This document shows, piece after piece, positions 7,970 to 13,786 of a DNA stretch of 14,796 bases; within the stretch, counting starts at the first letter, position 1, and every line of letters starts with the position of its first letter. Both the position numbers and the translations under genes were made by a program. A model generated the notes under the pieces. It was not told the DNA's origin, searched no databases, and saw only the letters and a list, made by a program, of their open reading frames with translations. This DNA comes from Clostridia bacterium (GTDB lineage Bacteria; Bacillota; Clostridia; Christensenellales; Aristaeellaceae): assembly GCA_016297535.1 (NCBI GenBank), contig JAEDGL010000051.1:1-14796 (forward strand). The letters run 5' to 3'.

Positions 7970-9673
7970 TTGTTGAAAGCCTCTGCCTTTTTGTCCTCCC
8001 GGCGCAGGCAATGGGCGGCATCGTTTGTGATTGCCGCACTGCTGCTCGCCGTTACCTTTGCGCTGTGCCGCCCTCTTTACGAAACCAACGATGACAGCTG
8101 TATTGTTGCATCAGCCTCCGGAGCCGTTACCGGCAGTCCGTACGCCGGCAACGGTTTTACCTCCTATTTGTACGGCATGCTGCTTTCGGGCCTGTTTACG
8201 CTGTGCGCTTCTTTGCCCTGGCATGCATGCATTCTGCTGGCAACGCTGTATCTGGCGATTACGGCCATCGTCCAATCCACGCTTGCTGTCAGCGTACGTT
8301 ACGGCGTTTCCCTGTATGCGGCTCTGGCCGTGCTGGGAGCGCTGTACGCAGGCGTGCTGATGCCATATGCCGTCATGCTTCAGTTTACAACGGTCAGCGC
8401 CATCGCCGCGTGCGGAGGCGTCTGCCTGCTGCTGACGCACTCCCGTGTTTCCGCAGGCGGACAATCCGCCGCCTGGATCATTACCGTTTTGCTGTTGCTG
8501 ATCTCCTTCGGGCTGCGCATCGCCTCCTTCTGGGTGGCTGTTCCGCTGCTGGTGGCCTATTCCGTTTTGGAATGGATCGATTCCAAGGGCCGGGAGAAAA
8601 AAGCCTTTGTCTCGGTACTGTTGATCGTATCCGGCTTTGCCGTGCTGACGGCTGCCGACAGCCTGCTTTACCGCACGCTTGAACCCGGCTGGAGCACCTA
8701 TGCCCCATTCAACGCGCTTCTCACAAGCTTTTTGGATTATAACAACGTGGGCGCCATCAGCGAGATCGCCTGTCAGTCCACAGACTGGTCGCCCGAGCTT
8801 GCCTGGATGATCCGCAACTGGTACATGCTGGATCCAAAGCTGAATACGGAAAATCTGACCGTGCTGCTTGACTGCGTTGAAGCCGCCTCGCCCGCGCCCA
8901 CGGTATTGTCCGTATTGCGTGCCACGGGCAGCATTGTGCTGCACTATCCCATGTTTGCGCTGGTTCTGGCGGGGTTTGTGCTTGTGTCCTGCTGGGCGTT
9001 TCTCTGTTTTTGGCGCCACAAGCAATGGACGCTTTGCCTGCGTCTGCTGGGAACCGGGGCATATCTGCTGATATTTATCGGCTTTTTTTACGGGGTTTTG
9101 GGCAGGCTGCCCGCCCGCGCCGCGTTTACCGCCGCCGCGCCATGCTATACGCTCCTGGCTCTTACCTGCCTGCGCGCTGCCGGGCAGACGGAAAGGACGC
9201 GTTCGTTTACAGCCGTTGTCGCGGTTTTCTTTGCGTGCTGCGTGCTTACACCCGTTCTGCATTCCGATACGCTGCTTACACTTCGCTGGATCCCGCAATC
9301 GCGCGATGATGCGCGCGCCTTCTCTGCGGATATCTGCGAATATGCTGCCGAAAACCCGGACCGGATCCTGGTAACCAACATGCCGCTTGATCACGATCCG
9401 TTCTATGTTTACGAAGACGCCCTTCCCAGTAATCTGATCGAATGGTGCCACGGAATGTACCACTCCCCCATGTATCAGACAAAGCTTTCCCGGCTGGGCT
9501 TCGACAGCTTTACCTCGCAGGACCTGTTTGGCGAAAACGTCCGCATTCTCGTGGCGGAGCGCGAAATGCTGGATGGTTTGCTGGCCTATCTGCAGGCAGA
9601 ATACGGACAGGCCGCGGTCTGCCTGGAACAGGCATATGACACCTTCGGCGTCTACCGGCTTGTTTTGCTGTAA
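7970..9673 (+). CDS. Polytopic membrane protein of unknown function (possible GT-C-like)
   Basis: I do not recognise this family. The 567 residues contain about 12 hydrophobic segments (near 15-33, 64-82, 87-108, 111-132, 137-155, 168-184, 186-202, 212-229, 323-347, 355-376, 383-401, 411-427). A roughly 90-residue non-membrane loop spans 230-320 and a soluble tail spans 430-567. Just after the first membrane segment is an acidic motif, ETNDDS (38-43). GT-C glycosyltransferases carry a catalytic acidic motif in that loop, so an envelope sugar- or lipid-transfer role is a hypothesis only. The start is TTG 7970 or TTG 7973. AAAGGAGG (7957-7964) overlaps the pdp stop, so the gene is coupled to pdp. 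No terminator is obvious after it. An uncharacterised transporter is an alternative. Confidence 0.7.
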   Translation: MLKASAFLSSRRRQWAASFVIAALLLAVTFALCRPLYETNDDSCIVASASGAVTGSPYAGNGFTSYLYGMLLSGLFTLCASLPWHACILLATLYLAITAIVQSTLAVSVRYGVSLYAALAVLGALYAGVLMPYAVMLQFTTVSAIAACGGVCLLLTHSRVSAGGQSAAWIITVLLLLISFGLRIASFWVAVPLLVAYSVLEWIDSKGREKKAFVSVLLIVSGFAVLTAADSLLYRTLEPGWSTYAPFNALLTSFLDYNNVGAISEIACQSTDWSPELAWMIRNWYMLDPKLNTENLTVLLDCVEAASPAPTVLSVLRATGSIVLHYPMFALVLAGFVLVSCWAFLCFWRHKQWTLCLRLLGTGAYLLIFIGFFYGVLGRLPARAAFTAAAPCYTLLALTCLRAAGQTERTRSFTAVVAVFFACCVLTPVLHSDTLLTLRWIPQSRDDARAFSADICEYAAENPDRILVTNMPLDHDPFYVYEDALPSNLIEWCHGMYHSPMYQTKLSRLGFDSFTSQDLFGENVRILVAEREMLDGLLAYLQAEYGQAAVCLEQAYDTFGVYRLVLL

Positions 9674-9719
9674 ACGCCTGTTTTTCCTTAGAAAATCAAA
9701 AAGAAAAGCGGTTTATCTA

Positions 9720-9748
9720 TTGACAATATGGGAATCTTTTAGTAGAAT
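9720..9748 (+). promoter_or_regulatory. Consensus sigma-A promoter for rplM-rpsI
   Basis: A perfect -35 TTGACA (9720-9725) is followed after 17 bp by TAGAAT (9743-9748), one mismatch from TATAAT. This is the strongest promoter visible in the window, as expected for ribosomal protein genes. Transcription should begin near 9755, giving a leader of roughly 110 bases. Confidence 0.88.
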
Positions 9749-9754
9749 ATTCGT

Positions 9755-9850
9755 TGGCATCAATAGACTCCGCTAGCCCCGGAATGCTATTGTAACCCGG
9801 CGGCCATTTGCTGACCATCAAATGCCGCAACGGACACACAGACACCCCTT
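9755..9850 (+). ncRNA. Structured 5' leader of rplM, L13-leader-like
   Basis: The leader holds two stems. CAATAG (9761-9766) pairs with CTATTG (9787-9792), with TCC/GGA pairing inside (9769-9771 with 9781-9783). CGGC-ATTTG (9801-9810, with bulged C9805) pairs with CAAATGCCG (9819-9827) around an 8-base loop. The second stem ends about 25 bases before the AAGGAGG. Firmicutes rplM transcripts are known to carry an autoregulatory L13 leader, and position and folding fit this. I cannot verify the family match without a covariance model, so assignment to that RNA family is inference. Confidence 0.6.
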
Positions 9851-9866
9851 GAAGGAGGATACCAAG

Positions 9867-10298
9867 TTGAAGACGTACATGGCCAAAGCTGCCGACGTCC
9901 AGCGCAAGTGGTACGTTGTGGACGCCGAAGGCGTAGTGCTGGGCCGTCTGGCCAGCCAGGTTGCCAGCATTCTGCGCGGCAAGAACAAGCCTACCTATAC
10001 TCCCCATGTGGACACCGGTGATTATGTGATCATCCTCAACGCCGACAAGGTCGTTCTTACCGGCAAGAAGCTTGATCAGAAAATTTATTACAAGCACAGC
10101 GGCTACGTTGGCGGCCTGAAGGAAACCCCCTATCGCCGTCTTTTGAACGAAAAGCCCGAATTTGCCATTCAGCACGCTGTGATCGGCATGCTGCCCAAGG
10201 GCCCCCTTGGCCGCAAGATGGCGAAGAAGATGAAGGTATATGCCGGCTCCGAGCATGAGCATGCCGCTCAGCAGCCCGAAGTGCTGGTCATCAAGTAA
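9867..10298 (+). CDS. rplM: 50S ribosomal protein L13
   Basis: L13 is an early-assembling large-subunit protein that binds 23S rRNA. The 143 residues match the usual length and include WYVVDAEG, LGRLASQVA, LRGKNKPTYTPHVDTGDYVI, the GPLGRKM motif and YAGSEHEHAAQQP near the end. The start is TTG at 9867, giving MKTYMAKAADVQRKW as in homologues. AAGGAGG (9852-9858) is eight bases upstream. The ATG at 9879 would be too far from that site, and an upstream in-frame ATG at 9822 has no ribosome binding site and lies in the leader. It is co-transcribed with rpsI, 20 bases downstream. Confidence 0.97.
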   Translation: MKTYMAKAADVQRKWYVVDAEGVVLGRLASQVASILRGKNKPTYTPHVDTGDYVIILNADKVVLTGKKLDQKIYYKHSGYVGGLKETPYRRLLNEKPEFAIQHAVIGMLPKGPLGRKMAKKMKVYAGSEHEHAAQQPEVLVIK

Positions 10299-10318
10299 GG
10301 ACAAAGGAGCGAAACATC

Positions 10319-10711
10319 ATGGCGAAAGTTGAGTACAATGCCGTTGGTCGTCGTAAGACGGCGATCGCCCGTGTCCGTCTGGTCGCCGGCGACGGTAAGA
10401 TTCTGGTTAACAAGCGCGAGCTGGACAACTATTTTGGTCTGGAAACGCTTAAGATGACCGCCCGTCAGCCCCTGGAGCTTACCAAGGCTGGCGCCGATAT
10501 GGACATCATCATCAACGTGCACGGCGGCGGTCTGGCCGGTCAGGCTGGCGCTATCCGTCACGGCATCAGCCGCGCGCTGATCAAGGCCAATCCCGATCTG
10601 CGCGAAAGCCTCAAGAAGGCTGGCTTCCTCACCCGCGATCCTCGTATGAAGGAACGTAAGAAATACGGTCTCAAGGCCGCCCGTCGCGCTCCCCAGTTCA
10701 GCAAGCGCTGA
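10319..10711 (+). CDS. rpsI: 30S ribosomal protein S9
   Basis: S9 is a small-subunit head protein whose C-terminal tail reaches the P-site tRNA. The 130 residues have the conserved opening YNAVGRRKTAIARVRL, then the GGGLAGQAGAIRHGISRAL segment. The tail KKYGLKAARRAPQFSKR ends in the universal Ser-Lys-Arg. The ATG has AAAGGAG (10303-10309) nine bases upstream. The rplM-rpsI pair is the standard bacterial order. A strong terminator follows at 10739. Confidence 0.98.
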   Translation: MAKVEYNAVGRRKTAIARVRLVAGDGKILVNKRELDNYFGLETLKMTARQPLELTKAGADMDIIINVHGGGLAGQAGAIRHGISRALIKANPDLRESLKKAGFLTRDPRMKERKKYGLKAARRAPQFSKR

Positions 10712-10738
10712 TTTCTGGTTGCGACAGATATTGGTATC

Positions 10739-10775
10739 AAAGGATTCGGTCACAATGGTGGTCGAATCCTTTTTT
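10739..10775 (+). terminator. Rho-independent terminator of rplM-rpsI
   Basis: AAAGGATTCG (10739-10748) pairs perfectly with CGAATCCTTT (10763-10772) around a 14-base loop. It runs directly into a T tract (10770-10775). This marks the end of the core operon and the left border of the accessory segment. Confidence 0.92.
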
Positions 10776-10816
10776 GTTTACCTCAATACGAAGGTGTGCC
10801 GCTATGAAAGAAAAAA

Positions 10817-11524
10817 ATGAAAAGGATCATGGAAAAATTCCATCAATATAATTCCGGGAATATGGCCTATCAAGTATTCGGATTGGAGAATACCCGGGTG
10901 TATGATGCGCTGGTCATTGCGCCAAGCTATTCTCCCTATAAGCTGAAAATGGATGCAAGCTGCAAAGTAACCCCGCTGAAAGAATCATCGTTTACGGCAG
11001 GTTATCTTGTGGAAAAGGACGGATTGTGCATTGCATGGATCAGGATCGCTTCTTCCGATGCCAACCTGATTGATCATGTCTCCGTATGCGCTGAACTAAA
11101 GTTTCAAAAGATGATCTTTATCGGTTCCGTTGGGGCGCTGAAGGAAGGCTTTGAGCTGGGCGAGATCTGCACACCGTCGTATTCCATTTCCGGCGGATAT
11201 GCGAATACCTATCTGAAAGAATCCATCCGGGATTTTGTTCCGTTTGAGCGGGTATATCCTCAGATGGACTTTATTGACACCGTAATAGAAAACAGCCAGG
11301 CCAAAGGATTGCCAATCAAAAAGGCTTCCGTTTTCTGTACCGCCTCCATCGCCCTTGAATACTACCATCCGGAAGAAATCAAGGCTTTTGGCACAGACCT
11401 GATCGAAATGGAAACAAGCTCGTTTTATCTGATGGCAGATTTGCTTGAAATTCCGGCCATAGCATTGCTGGTTGTTTCTGACAACTCCGCTACAGGCGCT
11501 GCTTTGATCGGCAGAAGCGCGTAA
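10817..11524 (+). CDS. Nucleoside phosphorylase family protein, probably truncated or decayed
   Basis: The 235-residue reading has the PNP/UDP phosphorylase superfamily layout: KMIFIGSVGALKEGFELGEI (the central glycine segment), a mid-region with ASIALEYYHPEE, the ribose-binding LIEMETSSFYLMA segment, and VVSDNSATG (acidic catalytic position). Relatives cleave or phosphorolyse nucleosides; the substrate cannot be told here. Both ends look damaged. At the 3' end the frame resumes after TAA (11522-11524) for 24 more plausible codons, to 11599. At the 5' end the best ribosome binding site (AAGGTG, 10791-10796) serves an ATG at 10804 in another frame, joined to this one only if the A7 run (10811-10817) were one base shorter. 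The start at 10817 has no clear binding site; ATG 10829 is another option. Confidence 0.7.
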   Translation: MKRIMEKFHQYNSGNMAYQVFGLENTRVYDALVIAPSYSPYKLKMDASCKVTPLKESSFTAGYLVEKDGLCIAWIRIASSDANLIDHVSVCAELKFQKMIFIGSVGALKEGFELGEICTPSYSISGGYANTYLKESIRDFVPFERVYPQMDFIDTVIENSQAKGLPIKKASVFCTASIALEYYHPEEIKAFGTDLIEMETSSFYLMADLLEIPAIALLVVSDNSATGAALIGRSA

Positions 11525-11730
11525 CAGCAGGCCAGATATGAGAAGGGCCGCAGCTGCATTTTGCCCCGGATAATTCTGAATGCTGCGGAAATGCCGTAAC
11601 GTTTTAGGTTGATGTCTGCCAGTCAGGTGGATGGATTGCCTTGGGAATCTCAGAATGATTCGGAACATTAGAGAATACCTGGGCAGCGCATTGATCTTCC
11701 GACGGCCACAGCAGGATGTCGCATTTATCC

Positions 11731-11760
11731 AAGACAAACCCCGCAGTATGATCTATACTG
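11731..11760 (+). promoter_or_regulatory. Promoter with overlapping palindrome upstream of the VOC gene
   Basis: AAGACA (11731-11736, 4 of 6) and TATACT (11754-11759, 5 of 6) are spaced by 17 bp and would start transcription near 11766, just before the VOC gene. The -10 lies inside a perfect inverted repeat, CAGTAT (11744-11749), five bases, ATACTG (11755-11760). A repressor bound there would block the polymerase, so this may be an operator. No regulator gene is seen nearby. Confidence 0.45.
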
Positions 11761-11790
11761 TCAATCAATCAATTCGAAAGGGGTAAAAAC

Positions 11791-12276
11791 ATGAGGTACA
11801 GCAATGTATTGATCGCAGTCCGGGATATGGAACGGTCGCTGGCATTTTATCAGGAGTTGTTTGACCAGCAGGTGACCGTCGATCTGGGGTGGTGCAAGGC
11901 ATTGACCAGCGGCTTAACGTTGCAGTTGCACTTTGATCAGATTGCCGGCTTTCCGGCGGAAACCATGCAGTTCAGGCCGCACAACATGGAACTGTATTTT
12001 GAGACGGATGATATGGATGGATTCATCGCCCTGCTGGAAAAGCACCCCGAGGTGGAACGGCTGCATGAGCTGAGAACCTATCCGTGGCATCAGCGGGGCA
12101 TCCATATTTATGACCCGGATGGGCATCTCATTGAGATCTCCGAGGAGATGGCCTGCGTGGCCTTTCGAGAGTTTGATCAGGGGCTTGGAGTGGAAGAAAC
12201 TGCCGCAGCTATCCAGCACCCCATCGGGCTGGTGCAGCACTGGTACGAGCTGTATACACAGAAAAATCGAAAATAA
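11791..12276 (+). CDS. VOC superfamily (glyoxalase/bleomycin resistance/dioxygenase fold) protein
   Basis: The 161-residue protein opens with YSNVLIAVRDMERSLAFYQELF, the beta-alpha pattern of the vicinal oxygen chelate fold. A second half-module carries HNMELYFET (about 65-72), GIHIYDPDGHLIEISE (about 103-118) and a helical tail to 161. E67 and E115 are candidate metal ligands in the usual strand positions. Relatives include lactoylglutathione lyases, antibiotic-binding proteins and dioxygenases; nothing here picks one. The ATG has GAAAGGGG (11776-11783) seven bases upstream. It is followed by the DUF5131 gene after 21 bases, so the two are probably one transcript. The long C-terminal tail is a feature of one VOC subgroup of unknown role. 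Confidence 0.82.
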   Translation: MRYSNVLIAVRDMERSLAFYQELFDQQVTVDLGWCKALTSGLTLQLHFDQIAGFPAETMQFRPHNMELYFETDDMDGFIALLEKHPEVERLHELRTYPWHQRGIHIYDPDGHLIEISEEMACVAFREFDQGLGVEETAAAIQHPIGLVQHWYELYTQKNRK

Positions 12277-12297
12277 CCTGAGAATGCGAGGTACAAA

Positions 12298-13020
12298 ATG
12301 AACTGGGAACCATGGACGGGCTGCATTCCGTATTCGGACGGATGCACAAACTGCTATTTTTACGGGCCACATGCCAAGCGCTTTGGGCAGAATGAAATTC
12401 GCAAAACGGACCGGTTTGACTGGCCGGTCAGGAAAAATGCAAAGGGCGAATATAGCATCAAAGGGCATAAAATTCTTCCTACCTGCTTTGCTACGGATTT
12501 TTTTCTGCCACAAGCAGATGAATGGCGCAAAGAGGCATGGGCCATGATCAGAGAACGGACGGATCTTGATTTTCTGATTTTGACGAAGCGGATCGACCGC
12601 TTTATGGTATCGCTTCCGGATGATTGGGGAGACGGATACGATCATGTCAATATTGGATGCACCGTAGAAAACCAGAAGGCCTCCAACGAAAGGCTGCCAC
12701 TGTTCCTGTCCTACCCCATCAGGCGGCGCTTTATTGCTTGCGCGCCGCTGCTTGAAAGCATCGACCTTTCGCCATGGCTTTATGGCGTGCAGCATGTAAC
12801 GGTTGGCGGAGAGAGCGGGAGGGATGCCCGCATTTGCGAGTATGACTGGGTTTTGCAGATTCATGAACAGTGTATGCAGGCGGGCGTAACCTTCTGGTTC
12901 AAGAATACGGGTTCTCTTTTCCGAAAAGACGGCGTCTTGAGCAGAATCAATCCGTATCAGCAGGGAGCAGTCGCCAAATCATTCGGTCTGGATTGCCTGG
13001 ATGGCAAAAAGCTGTTTTAG
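12298..13020 (+). CDS. Phage Gp37/Gp68-like (DUF5131) Cys-motif protein
   Basis: The 240-residue protein begins MNWEPWTGCIPYSDGCTNCY. The three cysteines C9, C16 and C19 (Cx6Cx2C) and the WxPWTGC and GCxNCY words are hallmarks of the Gp37/Gp68 family found in phages and bacterial chromosomes. The core then follows with LDFLILTKRIDRF (about 91-103), INIGCTVENQ-type and RRFIACAPLLESIDL segments, and VGGESGRDAR (about 163-172). The cysteine cluster suggests a radical-SAM-like Fe-S site, but no reaction is established. The ATG has GAGG (12288-12291) six bases upstream. It is the second gene after the VOC protein. A mobile origin is plausible, given the phage relatives and the adjacent IS remnant. 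Confidence 0.82.
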   Translation: MNWEPWTGCIPYSDGCTNCYFYGPHAKRFGQNEIRKTDRFDWPVRKNAKGEYSIKGHKILPTCFATDFFLPQADEWRKEAWAMIRERTDLDFLILTKRIDRFMVSLPDDWGDGYDHVNIGCTVENQKASNERLPLFLSYPIRRRFIACAPLLESIDLSPWLYGVQHVTVGGESGRDARICEYDWVLQIHEQCMQAGVTFWFKNTGSLFRKDGVLSRINPYQQGAVAKSFGLDCLDGKKLF

Positions 13021-13038
13021 CGCAGTATAACGCCGTTT

Positions 13039-13200
13039 TCAGGAATCAGCTTCTGTCTTTTGGGTAAAGGAAAAATCATCAGGGGGAGGTCTTTCATATG
13101 GGATTGATCTTGCAAACAGCTGCGGTTTTCCGGTGCGGATCAGCCCTTCCCGTTGCAGCTCATCCTGTTCATTAGTCAAACCTATGAGACCAAAAATCGA
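13039..13200 (-). pseudogene. C-terminal fragment of an unidentified gene
   Basis: On the minus strand an open frame of about 54 codons ends at TGA (13041-13039). It reads like protein: ELQREGLIRTGKPQLFARS, then PYERPPPDDFSF and QKTEADS. No ATG or ribosome binding site starts it; the frame simply opens near 13232, inside the transposase remnant. The likely explanation is a gene whose 5' part was lost when the insertion sequence arrived. I do not recognise the family. The boundary near 13180-13200 is a guess. It overlaps, on the other strand, a 25-codon reading from 13098 that has a good ribosome binding site. Confidence 0.35.
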
Positions 13201-13205
13201 AAGAG

Positions 13206-13631
13206 TTAAGGTTTGGGTGAAGGGAAGGGGTTAACCCCTTCCGTTCTCCCAAACGGCGTTTCAAGGAGAGCTGGGAGCAGCTCATTACGGCGTTGAATGG
13301 GTGATTTCCAGCCGAGGACCGACATAGGGATACGATTGGAGCGGCGCAGGTAGTTTTTCATCTGCAGTTGTAAATCCTCGAAGGAATAGAAGGAGAGATG
13401 ATTGTAGAAACGCTCCTGATCGCTGTGATGACTGCGTTCCACTTTGCCATTATGCCAGGGAGTTTTGGGTAGAATCTGTTTGTGGAAGATAGGTTTTTCA
13501 GCACAAAATAAATCAAAAATGTGAATACGTTTCGTCTTTTGGCCATTGCAGAATTCGGTTCCGTTGTCTGTTTAAATGATTTGAGGCGAATAGTCAAAGT
13601 AGAGAACAACTCGCTTCGCCTGCCATGAATT
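13206..13631 (-). pseudogene. Remnant of an IS481-like transposase (rve integrase core), 3' part
   Basis: The minus-strand frame reads AKRVVLYFDYSPQII, stop, TDNGTEFCNGQKTKR, then WHNGKVERSHHSDQERFYNH and LGWKSPIQRRNELL, ending at TAA (13208-13206). TDNGTEF holds the second catalytic Asp of the DDE triad and KVER the Glu. The tail matches IS481-type integrase-core transposases. A TAA at 13574-13572 interrupts the frame where relatives have Gln (QIIQTDNG), so one C-to-T change explains it. The N-terminal helix-turn-helix and the first Asp are absent; the frame closes at TGA (13634-13632), next to the hairpin at 13640. With both a 5' truncation and a nonsense codon, this copy cannot be active. 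Confidence 0.85.
13212..13253. repeat. 42-bp near-perfect palindrome at the transposase 3' end
   Basis: The core GGAAGGGGTTAACCCCTTCC (13223-13242) is a perfect 20-bp palindrome. It extends outward through GAA/TTC to TTTGGG/CCCAAA, with only two mismatched positions (13218/13247 and 13222/13243). It overlaps the last codons of the transposase frame. As RNA it would form a long hairpin on either strand, but no T tract follows, so a standard terminator is not supported. Confidence 0.75.
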
Positions 13632-13633
13632 TC

Positions 13634-13659
13634 AAAAAACTGGCAAGGTACGTTGCCAG
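13634..13659 (-). terminator. Rho-independent terminator, minus strand
   Basis: On the minus strand CTGGCAA (13659-13653), a six-base loop and TTGCCAG (13646-13640) are followed at once by T6 (13639-13634). This is a compact intrinsic terminator, suited to stopping ftsZ transcription before the insertion-sequence remnant. It is the last of three hairpins downstream of ftsZ. Confidence 0.75.
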
Positions 13660-13698
13660 ACTCCGCCTTTCATTCTCTTGCATCTTCCTCTTATGCTT

Positions 13699-13735
13699 AA
13701 AACCCAGTTCTCGCTTCCGCGAAAACTGGGTTTTT
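13699..13735. terminator. Bidirectional intrinsic terminator between ftsZ and the accessory segment
   Basis: AAAACCCAGTT (13699-13709) and TCGC (13711-13714) pair with GCGA (13719-13722) and AACTGGGTTTT (13724-13734) around a TTCC loop. There is one C/A mismatch (13710/13723). The stem is flanked by A4 on the left and T5 on the right, so it can terminate transcription in both directions: ftsZ on the minus strand and read-through from the plus-strand accessory genes. Confidence 0.85.
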
Positions 13736-13746
13736 CTACAAGCTGA

Positions 13747-13770
13747 CCCTCCGTGTACAGACACGGAGGG
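13747..13770. other. Perfect 10-bp hairpin just after the ftsZ stop
   Basis: CCCTCCGTGT (13747-13756) pairs perfectly with ACACGGAGGG (13761-13770) around the loop ACAG. It lies 16 bases downstream of the ftsZ stop codon on the minus strand. No T tract follows on either side, so it is more likely an RNA-stabilising 3' structure or part of the terminator cluster than a terminator by itself. Confidence 0.6.
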
Positions 13771-13786
13771 CAAAGAAGCCTCTGCT

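Larger units (their letters stand above)
13190..13633. mobile_element. Decayed insertion sequence remnant
   Basis: This is the footprint of the element that carried the transposase remnant. I see no pair of terminal inverted repeats, so the true ends are unknown. The right border is taken where transposase similarity stops beside the hairpins downstream of ftsZ. The left border is taken just past the transposase stop codon. The element lies between the DUF5131 gene and the conserved ftsZ locus. Confidence 0.6.

Noticed and set aside
9674..9719. Possible terminator after the membrane protein gene
   Set aside because: The A/T-rich stretch has only weak, interrupted pairing and no stem of more than a few bases.
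11655..11786. A 43-codon open frame on the plus strand (MIRNIREYLGSALIF...) between the phosphorylase and VOC genes
   Set aside because: It has no convincing ribosome binding site, overlaps the likely VOC promoter and matches no family I know. The rest of 11600-11730 shows nothing I can support.
13098..13175. A 25-codon plus-strand frame after AGGGGGAGG with ideal spacing
   Set aside because: The peptide is short and unremarkable, and the opposite strand reads more like real protein. The purine-rich site is explained by Pro codons on that strand.
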